64,000 bases of DNA from Pseudomonas wadenswilerensis (GCF_900497695.1 NZ_UIDD01000012.1:188501-252500), one strand, 5' to 3'; numbered from the stretch's first letter, positions 43,306 through 53,568 are shown. The notes: generated by a model from the letters alone, not told the origin. Numbers and translations: made by a program.

Positions 43306-44636
43306 TGGCTGCCAACCCACTGCAAAGCTTCCAGCACTTGGTCGCCAGCCTGCGCGACGCAGTACGCGCCCCCGAGCATTTCACCCTCAGCTACAGCGGC
43401 GAACACTCGCAGTTCATCCGTTTCAACCACGCCAAGGTACGCCAGGCCGGTGAAGTGCAACAGGCCAGTTGCGTGCTCAAGCTGATCGCCGACGGGCGTC
43501 AGGCCGAGTTGCAGTTCACCCTCGGCAACGACGCCGAAGTCGACCAACTGCGCTTGCAACAGGCTCTGGAGCAACTGCGCCAGACCCTGCCGCTGCTCGA
43601 ACCCGACCCTTACCTGCAACTCAACGACAGCGCCTGGCAAAGCCATAGCGTGCAGGATCAACCGCTGCCTGACAGCGCCGAGGTACTGGCGCAGATCGAG
43701 CAAGGCGCGGGTGATCTGGACCTGGTTGGTATCTACGCCGCGGGCCCGATCTGCCGGGGCTTCGCCAGCTCGTTCGGGGCCTTTGGCTGGCACCAGGCCA
43801 ACAGCTTCAACTTCGACTGGAGCTTGTTCCACAGCAACGGCGAGGCGGTCAAAGCCAACTATGCCGGGCAAACCTGGGACCACGAGGCCTTCGCCGCGCG
43901 CCTGCAGCAGACTCGCGAGCAACTGGACTACCTCGGCCGCCCGCTGAAAAAGCTCGCCCCCGGCCAGTACCGCGCCTACCTGGCACCGGCGGCGCTGGAC
44001 GAAATCATGGGCATGCTCTGCTGGGGGGGCTTCTCGGCCCAGGCCATCGCCACCAAGAACAGCCCGCTGCAACGCCTGTACAGCGGCGATGCCAGCCTGA
44101 GCCCGTTGACCAGCATTGCCGAGCAGGTCAGCGGTTCGCTGAGCCCGTCGTTCTCTGACGAAGGCTTGCTGCGCAGCGACTTGCGCCTGATCGATCAGGG
44201 CCAGGCCCTTGACCGGCTGATCTGCGCCCGCAGCGCCGCCGAGTTCGAACTGGCGGCCAACGGTGCCGATAGCTACGAGTCGCCGTGCGCCCTGAGCATG
44301 GCGCCGGGTTTGCTTGCGCACAGCGAAATCCTCGCCCGCCTGGGCACCGGCCTGTACATCAGCAACCTCTGGTACCTGAACTACTCGGACCTGCCCGCCG
44401 CGCGCATGACCGGCCTGACCCGCTTTGCCACCTTCTGGGTCGAGAACGGCGAGATCCAGGCGCCGGTGAGCACCATGCGCTTTGACGACAGCGTCTACAG
44501 CTTGCTGGGGTCGCAGCTGGAAGCGTTGACCGCAGAGCGCGAGTTGATTCTGTCGACCAGCACCTACGGGCAGCGCCAGACCAGTTCGAGCCATTTGCCG
44601 GGAGCTTTGGTCAAACGCCTGACGTTGACACTGTGA
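43305..44636 (+). CDS. PmbA/TldE-like partner of TldD
   Basis: A 443-residue protein of the TldD/PmbA family without a HExxxH motif, as expected for the inactive TldE-type subunit. Conserved pieces are VGIYAAGPICRGFASSFGAFGW near residue 142, PGQYRAYLAPAALDEIMGMLCWGGFSA near 222, and LGTGLYISNLWYLNYSDLPAARMTGLTRFATFWVENGEIQ (read in parts, near 345). Its start overlaps the TldD-like stop by one base, so the two are translationally coupled and should form a heterodimer, as in E. coli. A type-A REP pair follows the stop and may end the transcript. Function is inferred by family; no modified-peptide precursor gene is visible nearby. Confidence 0.85.
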   Translation: MAANPLQSFQHLVASLRDAVRAPEHFTLSYSGEHSQFIRFNHAKVRQAGEVQQASCVLKLIADGRQAELQFTLGNDAEVDQLRLQQALEQLRQTLPLLEPDPYLQLNDSAWQSHSVQDQPLPDSAEVLAQIEQGAGDLDLVGIYAAGPICRGFASSFGAFGWHQANSFNFDWSLFHSNGEAVKANYAGQTWDHEAFAARLQQTREQLDYLGRPLKKLAPGQYRAYLAPAALDEIMGMLCWGGFSAQAIATKNSPLQRLYSGDASLSPLTSIAEQVSGSLSPSFSDEGLLRSDLRLIDQGQALDRLICARSAAEFELAANGADSYESPCALSMAPGLLAHSEILARLGTGLYISNLWYLNYSDLPAARMTGLTRFATFWVENGEIQAPVSTMRFDDSVYSLLGSQLEALTAERELILSTSTYGQRQTSSSHLPGALVKRLTLTL

Positions 44637-44644
44637 TAACCCCG

Positions 44645-44714
44645 ATCGCTGGCAAGCCAGCTCCCACACGGATCTGTGTGAACTTGTCCCTGTGGGAGCC
44701 GGCTTGCCGGCGAT
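44645..44714. repeat. REP pair, type A
   Basis: Left arm 44645-44668 (ATCGCTGGCAAGCCAGCTCC...) and right arm 44691-44714 (…GGCTTGCCGGCGAT) are near-perfect inverted arms with 22 bases between. It lies between the PmbA-like stop and the MFS exporter start. Confidence 0.88.
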
Positions 44715-44735
44715 GAGGCCCTCGACCTTGTAGAG

Positions 44736-46169
44736 ATGCCCATGCCCAACCGCGCCCCGCTGGACCCGACCACCGCCCGCTGGATCCCCTGGGTAGTGGC
44801 CATCGCCTTCTTCATGCAGTCGCTCGACGGCACCATCCTCAACACCGCCCTGCCGGCCATGGCCCGCGACCTGGCCGAGGACCCGCTGCGCATGCAGTCG
44901 GTGATCATCGCCTACATGCTCACCGTGGCCCTGCTGATCCCGGCTTCAGGCTGGATCGCCGACCGCTTCGGTACCAAACGCATCTTCTTTGGCGCGATCC
45001 TGCTGTTCAGCCTCGGTTCACTGCTCTGCGCCCTGGCCAGCAGCCTCGGCATGCTGGTGGCGGCGCGGGTGATCCAGGGCCTGGGCGGGGCATTGATGCT
45101 GCCGGTCGGGCGCTTGGTCGTACTGCGCGCTTACCCGCGTTCGGAGCTGGTGCGGATCATGAGCTTCATCACCATCCCCGGTCTGCTCGGCCCACTGCTG
45201 GGCCCGACCATGGGTGGCTGGCTGGTGGAGATTCTCAGCTGGCACTGGATCTTCCTGCTCAACCTGCCCGTTGGCGCCATCGGCTGTTATGCGGTGTGGA
45301 AGTTCATCCCCGACCTGCGCGGCTCGGAACGTACCCGCTTCGACGGCATCGGTTTCGTGCTGTTCGGCGCGGCGATGGTACTGATCACCATTGCCATGGA
45401 AGGCCTGGGCGAGCTGCATTTGCCGCACCTGCGGGTGATGCTGCTGCTGTTCGCCGGCATGGCCTGCCTGGCCGCCTACTGGCTACGTGCGGGTAGCATC
45501 GACAACCCGCTGTTTTCGCCAAAACTGTTCCACACCCGGACCTTTTCGGTGGGCATCCTCGGCAACCTGTTCGCCCGCCTGGGCAGCGGCGCGCTGCCGT
45601 TTCTGGTGCCGCTGTTGCTGCAGGTGGCGCTGGGCTATTCACCGTCCCAGGCCGGCATGAGCATGATCCCGCTGGCCGCTGCAGCGATGGTCGCCAAGTC
45701 GATTGCCCGGCCGCTGATCGAGCGCTTTGGCTACCGCAACATTCTCACCGGCAACACCCTGCTGCTAGGCCTGCTGCTGGCCAGCCTGGGCCTGGTCGAC
45801 GAGCAGACGCCTTACGCCCTGTTGCTGTTGCAGTTGGGCCTGCTGGGCGCGGTCAACTCGATGCAGTTCACGGCGATGAACACCGTGACCCTGATCGATC
45901 TGGACGACAACAACGCCAGCAGTGGCAACAGCCTGCTGTCGGTGGTCGCGCAATTGTCGCTGAGCCTCGGCGTGGCCTGCGCCGGCGCCCTGCTTGGCGG
46001 CTTTACCGCAGCGGGCAGCGCCGAGGGCGTGGAGAGTACCCTCGGGGCGTTCCAGCTGACCTTCGTGACCATCGGCCTGATGGCCATGCTGGCGGCGGCG
46101 ATCTTCATGCAGCTGTCCAGGGCTGACGGAAGGCGTGCCCCTCGTCCGGAACCGGAGATCGAGCCTTAG
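44736..46169 (+). CDS. mdtD: DHA2-family multidrug exporter (MdtD-like)
   Basis: A 477-residue inner-membrane drug:proton antiporter of the DHA2 group. Motif A is GWIADRFGTKRIFF near residue 70, and motif C is GLLGPLLGPTMGGWL near residue 150; the N-terminal VAIAFFMQSLDGTILNTALPAMA is the DHA2 helix 1 signature. The length and the apparent 14 helices match MdtD, which lacks a TolC-type adaptor. The start is the ATG at 44736 (or 44742). It is a single gene between a REP pair and dbpA. The substrate is unknown; the symbol is assigned by resemblance and should be taken as family-level. Confidence 0.82.
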   Translation: MPMPNRAPLDPTTARWIPWVVAIAFFMQSLDGTILNTALPAMARDLAEDPLRMQSVIIAYMLTVALLIPASGWIADRFGTKRIFFGAILLFSLGSLLCALASSLGMLVAARVIQGLGGALMLPVGRLVVLRAYPRSELVRIMSFITIPGLLGPLLGPTMGGWLVEILSWHWIFLLNLPVGAIGCYAVWKFIPDLRGSERTRFDGIGFVLFGAAMVLITIAMEGLGELHLPHLRVMLLLFAGMACLAAYWLRAGSIDNPLFSPKLFHTRTFSVGILGNLFARLGSGALPFLVPLLLQVALGYSPSQAGMSMIPLAAAAMVAKSIARPLIERFGYRNILTGNTLLLGLLLASLGLVDEQTPYALLLLQLGLLGAVNSMQFTAMNTVTLIDLDDNNASSGNSLLSVVAQLSLSLGVACAGALLGGFTAAGSAEGVESTLGAFQLTFVTIGLMAMLAAAIFMQLSRADGRRAPRPEPEIEP

Positions 46170-46226
46170 GGCTAAAGGCCACGAGGCTGGTACACTGCGC
46201 GACATTTTGTTTTGCAGGCCAGTCTC

Positions 46227-47612
<1,386 letters not shown>

Positions 47613-47620
47613 TTACCTTT

Positions 47621-47678
47621 TCGCGGGGCAAGCCCGCTCCTACACACCATCGCTGTAGGAGCGGGCTTGCCCCGCGAT
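47621..47678. repeat. REP pair, type B
   Basis: The left arm at 47621-47643 (TCGCGGGGCAAGCCCGCTCC then TAC) is the reverse complement of the right arm at 47655-47678, with 11 bases between. It starts 9 bp after the dbpA stop and ends 32 bp before the next start codon, so it may terminate dbpA transcripts. Confidence 0.92.
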
Positions 47679-47709
47679 AGCTTCACCATCGAATTTCGAG
47701 GATTTTGCA

Positions 47710-48891
47710 GTGCGTTCCACCGAAGTGATCATCATCGGCGCTGGCGCCGCCGGCCTGATGTGCGCCTTGAGCGCCGCCAAACGCGGCCGTCAGGTGCTGT
47801 TGCTCGACCACGCCAACAAACCGGGCAAGAAAATCCTCATGTCCGGCGGTGGCCGCTGCAACTTCACCAACATGTACACCGAGCCGGGCAATTTCCTCTC
47901 GCACAACCCGCACTTCTGCAAGTCGGCCCTGGCCCGCTACACCCAGTGGGACTTTATCGAGATGGTCGGCAAGCACAGCGTGCCCTACCACGAGAAGAAG
48001 CTCGGCCAGCTGTTCTGCGATAACAAGTCCAGCGACATCCTCGGCATGCTCCTCGACGAATGCGCCAGCGCCGGCGCCGAGCTGCGCATGGATACCCGCA
48101 TCGAGCAGATCGAAAAACTCGACAGCGGCTACCTGCTGGAAACCAGCGCCGGACAGTTCCGCTGCCAGTCACTGGTGATCGCCACCGGCGGTCTGTCGAT
48201 CCCGACCCTGGGCGCCACCGGTTTCGGCTACCAGGTCGCCCGCCAGTTCGGCCACACCCTGCTGCCGACCCGCGCGGGCCTGGTACCGTTTACCATCACC
48301 GAACCACAGCTCAAGGCGATCTGCACTGAACTGTCCGGTACCTCGGTGGACTGCGTGGCCAGCTGCAACGGCACCGCCTTCCGGGAAAACCTGCTGTTCA
48401 CCCACCGCGGCCTGAGCGGCCCGGCGATCCTGCAGATTTCTTCGTTCTGGCAGGCCGGCGACACGCTAGAGATCAACCTGCTGCCAGAGCACGACGCCCT
48501 GAGCTGGCTGCAACAGCAACAGGCCGAGCGCCCCAACAGCGAGCTCAAGACCCTGCTCGGGGAGATCTTCACCAAGAAGATGGCCAACCTGCTGGCCGAG
48601 CACTGGTTCGTCTCCAAGCCGATGAAGCAGTACACCCCGGCGGAACTGGCCCAGGTCAGCGACAAGCTCGGGGCCTGGCAGGTGGTGCCGGCCGGCACCG
48701 AAGGCTACCGCACGGCCGAGGTGACCCTGGGCGGCGTCGATACCCGCGAGGTCTCGTCGAAAACCATGGAATCACTGAAAAGCCCGGGCCTGTACTTTAT
48801 CGGCGAAGTGCTCGACGTCAGCGGCCACCTGGGCGGCTTCAACTTCCAGTGGGCCTGGGCCTCGGCGTACGCGGCCGCGCAGTTCGTCTAA
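47710..48891 (+). CDS. NAD(P)/FAD-dependent oxidoreductase (HI0933/BaiN-RdsA family)
   Basis: A 393-residue flavoprotein. The N-terminal FAD fold reads VIIIGAGAAGLMCALSAAKRG (GAGAAG) and is followed by the family signature KKILMSGGGRCNFTN near residue 42. A second nucleotide-contact, CQSLVIATGGLSIPTLGATGFGY, is near residue 150, and the C-terminal FIGEVLDVSGHLGGFNFQWAWASAY is conserved. These are hallmarks of the HI0933/YhiN group. The reaction in most members is unknown, so I assign no enzyme name. The start is a GTG at 47710 with a GAGGA site. It is probably a single gene; a hairpin lies between it and the FUSC gene. Confidence 0.88.
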   Translation: MRSTEVIIIGAGAAGLMCALSAAKRGRQVLLLDHANKPGKKILMSGGGRCNFTNMYTEPGNFLSHNPHFCKSALARYTQWDFIEMVGKHSVPYHEKKLGQLFCDNKSSDILGMLLDECASAGAELRMDTRIEQIEKLDSGYLLETSAGQFRCQSLVIATGGLSIPTLGATGFGYQVARQFGHTLLPTRAGLVPFTITEPQLKAICTELSGTSVDCVASCNGTAFRENLLFTHRGLSGPAILQISSFWQAGDTLEINLLPEHDALSWLQQQQAERPNSELKTLLGEIFTKKMANLLAEHWFVSKPMKQYTPAELAQVSDKLGAWQVVPAGTEGYRTAEVTLGGVDTREVSSKTMESLKSPGLYFIGEVLDVSGHLGGFNFQWAWASAYAAAQFV

Positions 48892-48934
48892 CCTTCGCGG
48901 TAGAATCAGCGCATCAAGGAACAAATTTTGCTGG

Positions 48935-48967
48935 TCAGATGGCAGCGGTAACACTGCTGCCATCTGA
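48935..48967 (+). other. Perfect 12-bp stem hairpin upstream of the FUSC-family gene
   Basis: TCAGATGGCAGC (48935-48946) and GCTGCCATCTGA (48956-48967) are exact reverse complements with a 9-base loop. The following bases, TTGGCTCAATTTC, hold no T-run, so it does not look like a standard intrinsic terminator. It lies 43 bp before the FUSC start codon and may be a regulatory structure or a binding site. Confidence 0.6.
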
Positions 48968-49009
48968 TTGGCTCAATTTCGATCATCGCCCAAGGCCTGC
49001 CCACCCGAC

Positions 49010-51193
49010 ATGTCATCCTCCTCGTTCAGCCAATCGTTGCGCCGCCTCTGGGCCCTGGACAAGTTCAGCTACGCCATCCGCGTTCTTATCGCCCTGACCG
49101 GCAGCATGCTGCTGTGCTGGTACAAGGACGAAATGAGCCTGCTGATTCCGCTGTTCCTGGGGATTATCGCCAGCGCCCTGGCCGAGACCGACGACAGCTG
49201 GCAAGGGCGCCTGAATGCCCTGGCAGTCACCCTGGTGTGTTTCACCATCGCCGCGCTGTCGGTGGAACTACTGTTCCCCTACCCGATCATCTTCGGCTGC
49301 GCCCTGGCCCTGGCCAGCTTCGCCCTGACCATGCTCGGCGCCCTCGGTGAACGCTACGGCGCGATTGCCTCGGCGACCCTGATCCTGTCGGTCTATACCA
49401 TGATCGGCGTCGACCAGCGCGGCGGCGAAGTCACCGATTTCTGGCATGAGCCGCTGCTGCTGGTGGCCGGCGCCGCCTGGTACGGCCTGCTCTCGGTGCT
49501 GTGGCAGGCGTTGTTCTCCAACCAGCCGGTGCAGCAGAGCCTGGCCCGGCTGTTCCGCGAACTGGGCCGTTACCTCAAGCTCAAGGCCACCCTGTTCGAG
49601 CCGATTCGCCAGTTGGACGTCGAAGCCCGCCGCCTGGAGCTGGCGCAGCAGAACGGCCGGGTGGTGGCCGCGCTCAACGCAGCCAAGGAGATCATCCTGC
49701 ACCGGGTCGGCAATGGCCGGCCGGGGTCGAAGGTCAGCCGCTACCTGAAGCTGTACTTCCTCGCCCAGGACATCCACGAGCGCGCCAGTTCTTCGCACTA
49801 CCCGTACAACGCCCTGACCGAAGCCTTCTTCCACAGCGATGTGCTGTTCCGCTGCCAGCGCCTGCTGCGCCAACAGGGCGTGGCTTGCCAGCAACTGTCC
49901 GAATCCATCCAGCTGCGCCAGCCGTTCACCTACGACACCAGTTTCGCCCAGGCCCTGGAAGACCTGCACGCTTCGCTCGAGCACCTGCGCATCCAGAGCA
50001 ACCCGGCCTGGCGTGGTCTACTGCGTTCGCTGCGCGCACTGGCGGCGAACCTGGCGACTCTTGACCGCCTGCTCAGCGACGCCAGCAACCCCGACAACCT
50101 CGCCGATGCCAGCGACAGCAGCCTGCTCGACCGTTCGCCGCGTAACTTCAAGGACGTCTGGAGCCGCCTGCGCCAGCAACTGACACCGACCTCGCTGCTG
50201 TTCCGCCACGCCCTGCGCCTGCCCCTGGCACTGTCGATCGGCTATGGCATGGTGCATTTGATTCACCCGACCCAGGGTTACTGGATCATCCTCACCACCC
50301 TGTTCGTCTGCCAGCCCAACTACGGCGCCACGCGGCGCAAGCTGGTACAAAGGATCATCGGCACCGCCATCGGCCTGACCGTCGGCTGGGCGCTGTTCGA
50401 CCTGTTCCCAAGCCCGGTTGTCCAGTCGCTGTTCGCCGTGGCCGCCGGGGTGGTGTTCTTCGTCAACCGCACCACCCGCTACACCCTGGCCACGGCGGCG
50501 ATCACCCTGATGGTGCTGTTCTGCTTCAACCAGATCGGCGATGGCTACGGGCTGTTCCTGCCACGGCTGTTCGATACCCTGGTGGGCAGCCTGATCGCCA
50601 TCCTGGCGGTGTTCCTGTTCCTCCCGGACTGGCAGGGCCGCCGCCTGAACAAGGTGCTGGCCAACACCCTGAGCTGCAACAGCACCTACCTGCGCCAGAT
50701 CATGCAGCAGTACGCCCAGGGCAAGAGCGACGACCTGGCCTACCGCCTGGCCCGGCGCAACGCCCACAACGCCGATGCAGCGCTGTCGACCACCCTGGCC
50801 AACATGCTCATGGAGCCTGGGCATTTTCGTAAGGAGGCGGATGTCGGTTTTCGCTTTTTGGTGCTCTCGCACACCTTGCTCAGCTATCTCTCGGGCCTGG
50901 GCGCACACCGCGACAGCGCGCTGGATGCCGCGGTTCGCGAGCAGTTGATCGATGGCGCCGGGGCGAGCCTGGCCAACAGCCTGGATGAGATTGCCGAAGG
51001 CCTGGCCAGCAAACTGCCGGTGGCGATCCACAGCGATGCCGAAGAAGCCCTGGCCAACGACCTTGAGCAGATGCCCGAAGAGCTCGACGAAAACCAGCGT
51101 CTGGTGCAAACCCAGCTGGCGCTGATCTGCCGGCAGCTGGGGCCGCTGCGCACCCTCGCCGCGCACCTGATCAAGGACAGCACGCCGGCCTGA
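49010..51193 (+). CDS. YccS-like FUSC family membrane protein
   Basis: A 727-residue inner-membrane protein of the FUSC/YccS (TIGR01666) type. Two blocks of transmembrane helices (about residues 20-170 and 390-520) are separated by a long cytoplasmic region of about 200 residues with several predicted helices. Recognisable parts are YKDEMSLLIPLFLGIIASALAETDDSW near residue 37 and LIHPTQGYWIILTTLFVCQPNYGATRRKLVQRIIGTAIGL (read in parts, about 410-450). The C-terminal 200 residues are again cytoplasmic. YccS proteins are putative efflux components with no confirmed substrate. I take the ATG at 49010; no good ribosome site is visible. It abuts the convergent solute-binding gene with no intervening base. 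Confidence 0.85.
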   Translation: MSSSSFSQSLRRLWALDKFSYAIRVLIALTGSMLLCWYKDEMSLLIPLFLGIIASALAETDDSWQGRLNALAVTLVCFTIAALSVELLFPYPIIFGCALALASFALTMLGALGERYGAIASATLILSVYTMIGVDQRGGEVTDFWHEPLLLVAGAAWYGLLSVLWQALFSNQPVQQSLARLFRELGRYLKLKATLFEPIRQLDVEARRLELAQQNGRVVAALNAAKEIILHRVGNGRPGSKVSRYLKLYFLAQDIHERASSSHYPYNALTEAFFHSDVLFRCQRLLRQQGVACQQLSESIQLRQPFTYDTSFAQALEDLHASLEHLRIQSNPAWRGLLRSLRALAANLATLDRLLSDASNPDNLADASDSSLLDRSPRNFKDVWSRLRQQLTPTSLLFRHALRLPLALSIGYGMVHLIHPTQGYWIILTTLFVCQPNYGATRRKLVQRIIGTAIGLTVGWALFDLFPSPVVQSLFAVAAGVVFFVNRTTRYTLATAAITLMVLFCFNQIGDGYGLFLPRLFDTLVGSLIAILAVFLFLPDWQGRRLNKVLANTLSCNSTYLRQIMQQYAQGKSDDLAYRLARRNAHNADAALSTTLANMLMEPGHFRKEADVGFRFLVLSHTLLSYLSGLGAHRDSALDAAVREQLIDGAGASLANSLDEIAEGLASKLPVAIHSDAEEALANDLEQMPEELDENQRLVQTQLALICRQLGPLRTLAAHLIKDSTPA

Positions 51194-51934
51194 TTACATG
51201 CCGTGCTGCTTGAGCAACCGGGCGTAGCTGCCATCGGCTTTCATCTGGGCGATGGCACGATCGAAGCCGGCGACGATCTGCTGGTGCTCGGGGTTCTTCA
51301 GGCTGACGAGAATATGCAGGCTGTTCTCGCTGACGGGCTTGTCAAAGAACTCCACAGCTTCACGCACCTCTTTCGGTTCGCGCTTGAGGTAGTAACCGGC
51401 AACAAACTCATCTTCCAGCGCCAGACGCACGCGGCCGGCGGCCAGCATGCCGACGGCGACGGAAAAACTGCGTACCGGAATTTTCTGCAAGTTAGCGTCG
51501 CTGTCGAACTCGGGTGAGTAGGCGTAATCGCGCACCACGGCGACGGGGAACGGGTACAGGTCGCTGAGGGCATTGAAGCGCACCGCATCGCCCTTGCGTT
51601 TGAGCAGGCGGATACGGTTGGTCAGGTAGCCAGCGGAGAACTGGCCGATTTCGGTTCGCGAGTCGTTGTACCAGGCATTGACCAGCACATCGTAGCGCCC
51701 GTCCCCCACCCCCAGCAGCGCCCGCGCCCAGGGCACCTGTTGGTACTGGCTGGTATAACCGGCACGGGTCAGGGCGGTGGTGACAATGGCCGTGGCAAGG
51801 CCACCGTTGGCCATGTTGGCATCGGTGAAAGGTGGCCAGCTGTCGGCAACCAGGCGCAGTGTGGCGGCCTGCGCCGTCGTGCTCGCCAGTAGCAGTATTC
51901 CCAGCAAAGCCAAGACTCGAAGCAATGGCCGCAT
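51194..51934 (-). CDS. Periplasmic solute-binding protein (SBP family 3-like)
   Basis: A 246-residue secreted protein with a signal peptide (MRPLLRVLALLGILLLASTTAQA, about 23 residues). The mature part is of the ABC-transporter amino-acid-binding type: LRLVADSWPPFTDANMANGGLATAIVTTAL near residue 26 and AGYTSQYQQVPWARALLGV near 60, with GRVRLALEDEFVAGYYL further on. No permease or ATPase gene is adjacent, so it may be an orphan binding protein or may signal. I chose the ATG at 51934; the frame stays open 23 codons upstream but those lack signal-peptide character. It converges exactly on the FUSC gene and is divergent from elaA across 232 bp. Confidence 0.85.
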   Translation of the reverse strand: MRPLLRVLALLGILLLASTTAQAATLRLVADSWPPFTDANMANGGLATAIVTTALTRAGYTSQYQQVPWARALLGVGDGRYDVLVNAWYNDSRTEIGQFSAGYLTNRIRLLKRKGDAVRFNALSDLYPFPVAVVRDYAYSPEFDSDANLQKIPVRSFSVAVGMLAAGRVRLALEDEFVAGYYLKREPKEVREAVEFFDKPVSENSLHILVSLKNPEHQQIVAGFDRAIAQMKADGSYARLLKQHGM

Positions 51935-52166
51935 GCTCAAATCCTTTAGCGAACCCCTGGTTCGCGCCGTTGATTTCAACTGCTTGAGAATGTTCAGTGC
52001 CAATCAGCCATTGCAGGTTACACAAAGAAGAAGTACTCGGGCAGAGGCAAATGATATCAAATGGCCTCTATTCCGGTCGACTTCGAGCCTGTATTGACCT
52101 GGCGCAATTAGACCCTCGCGCGGCTGTCTGCCATGATCAGGGGTATCAACCACTTGAGAGACGCCC

Positions 52167-52619
52167 ATGGCTATCGACTGGATCTGCAAACACCACAGTG
52201 ACATTGGCAAGGAACAACTCTATGCCATTCTGCGACTGCGCACCGAAGTCTTCGTGGTCGAACAGAAATGCGCCTACCAGGAAGTCGACGGCCAGGACCT
52301 GGAGGGCGATACCTGCCACCTGATGGCCTGGGAAGGTGACAACCTGCTGGCTTACTTGCGTTTGCTGGACCCGCAAGCCCAGGGTGGTGACGTGGTCATT
52401 GGCCGGGTACTGATCGCCCCCGAAGCACGCGGCCGCGGCCTGGGCCATGAACTGATGGAGCATGGGCTCAAGTACGCAGAGCATTACTGGCCTGAAGTGC
52501 CGGTGTACCTGTCAGCCCAGGCGCACTTGCAGGACTACTATGCGCGCCATGGTTTCAAGGTGGCGGGAGAGGAATACCTGGAAGACGATATCCCGCATAT
52601 CGGTATGCGTCGCGGCTGA
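52167..52619 (+). CDS. elaA: GNAT acetyltransferase, ElaA-like
   Basis: A 150-residue cytoplasmic GNAT-fold protein. The ElaA pattern is visible in IGKEQLYAILRLRTEVFVVEQKCAYQEVDGQDLEGDTCHL (read in two parts, residues 13-50), and the acetyl-CoA loop is RVLIAPEARGRGLGHELME near residue 76 (R/Q-x-x-G-x-G). YLSAQAHLQDYYARHGFKV is the usual C-terminal block. The start is the ATG at 52167 with a weak GAGAG site. The acetyl acceptor is unknown for this family. A type-A REP pair follows, and a convergent winged-helix gene lies beyond it. Confidence 0.9.
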   Translation: MAIDWICKHHSDIGKEQLYAILRLRTEVFVVEQKCAYQEVDGQDLEGDTCHLMAWEGDNLLAYLRLLDPQAQGGDVVIGRVLIAPEARGRGLGHELMEHGLKYAEHYWPEVPVYLSAQAHLQDYYARHGFKVAGEEYLEDDIPHIGMRRG

Positions 52620-52642
52620 AATTCAGGGCTGCTGCGCAGCCC

Positions 52643-52707
52643 ATCGCTGGCAAGCCAGCTCCCACAGGAGTCACACAGAACCTTGTGGGAGCTGGCTTGC
52701 CAGCGAT
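52643..52707. repeat. REP pair, type A, perfect 24-bp arms
   Basis: Left arm 52643-52666 (ATCGCTGGCAAGCCAGCTCC then CACA) and right arm 52684-52707 are exact reverse complements with a 17-base loop. It separates convergent elaA and the winged-helix gene. Confidence 0.92.
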
Positions 52708-52714
52708 GGGGCCC

Positions 52715-53011
52715 TCAGGGATAGCCAAGCACCTCACGAACACTGCGCAAATGCTGAATGATCCACTGCTTGTCGATCGCTCCCCAGTCGCGAATCCGGT
52801 AGTGCCCGGCATGATTGCGCGCCCCTGCCTGCTGCTCGAACTCACAGACGATATCCAGGTCAGCCAGGGCGGCAATGGTGTCCTGGGCGGTACGCCGGGG
52901 CATGCCGGTGGCTTCCATCAAGGCCGGGACAGTGCTGGCGGTCTGGCTGTCGATCAGCCAGGCGACATACAGCCGGCGGTAGAAACTGCTCTTGGTCTTG
53001 CTCACTTCCAT
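52715..53011 (-). CDS. Small winged helix-turn-helix protein
   Basis: A 98-residue protein whose first 65 residues form a predicted winged helix-turn-helix: FYRRLYVAWLIDSQTASTVPALMEATGMPRRTAQDTIAALADLDI, with the recognition helix around RRTAQDTI. The rest is a short beta-rich end (HYRIRDWGAIDKQW). Small size and no effector domain suggest a DNA-binding or MarR-like accessory. The start is the ATG at 53011 (MEVSKTKSSFYRR); a TTG two codons earlier gives the longer frame. It is encoded 17 bp after the metallopeptidase gene on the same strand, so the two are probably one transcript. Target unknown. Confidence 0.7.
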   Translation of the reverse strand: MEVSKTKSSFYRRLYVAWLIDSQTASTVPALMEATGMPRRTAQDTIAALADLDIVCEFEQQAGARNHAGHYRIRDWGAIDKQWIIQHLRSVREVLGYP

Positions 53012-53028
53012 TGGCAAATCCTCAGGGC

Positions 53029-53529
53029 CTACAGGCTGGCGGGCAGCTCGCGGTAGGTCAGGTAAACCCGCAGGTCGAATTCCAGTTGATGGTAGCCCGG
53101 CTGCATGTATTCGCAGAGCTGGTAGAACGCCTTGTTGTGATCGGACTCTTTCAGGTGCGCCAGCTCGTGTACCACGATCATCTTCAAAAACTGCGGCGCC
53201 GCCTCCTTGAACAACGAGGCGATACGGATTTCCTTCTTGGCCTTCAACTTGCCGCCCTGTACCCGCGACACGGCCGTATGCAGCCCGAGCGCGCGATGGG
53301 TGAGGTCAAGGCGGTTGTCGAACAGCACCTTGTCGAGGTTCGGCGCGTTGCGCAGGTGCTCCTGCTTGAGCGCCTGGGCATAGGTGTACAGCGCCTTGTC
53401 GCTCTGCACCGCGTGCCTGTCCGGATAGCGCTGCTGCAGGTAGTCGCCCAGGCGATTGCTGGCAATCAACTGGCGAACCTGGTCTTGCAGGGCGGGCGGG
53501 TAGGCTTGCAGGTACTTGAGTGCGGTCAT
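53029..53529 (-). CDS. M48/YgjP-like metallopeptidase (DUF45)
   Basis: A 166-residue protein with the zinc peptidase motif HELAH in MIVVHELAHLKESDHNKAFYQL (HExxH near residue 119, further His after). The surrounding order (KEIRIASLFKEAAPQFLK before the motif, CEYMQPGYHQLEFDLRVYL after) matches the YgjP/DUF45 family, related to SprT and WLM domains. No signal peptide, so cytoplasmic. I take the ATG at 53529 (MTALKYLQAYPPAL). It is followed by the winged-helix gene 17 bp downstream and preceded, 39 bp upstream, by the large GGDEF-EAL gene on the same strand. The natural substrate is unknown. Confidence 0.8.
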   Translation of the reverse strand: MTALKYLQAYPPALQDQVRQLIASNRLGDYLQQRYPDRHAVQSDKALYTYAQALKQEHLRNAPNLDKVLFDNRLDLTHRALGLHTAVSRVQGGKLKAKKEIRIASLFKEAAPQFLKMIVVHELAHLKESDHNKAFYQLCEYMQPGYHQLEFDLRVYLTYRELPASL

Positions 53530-53568
53530 GGCCAAAACGGTTGACGATAAAACGCCCAGTGTACCGAA

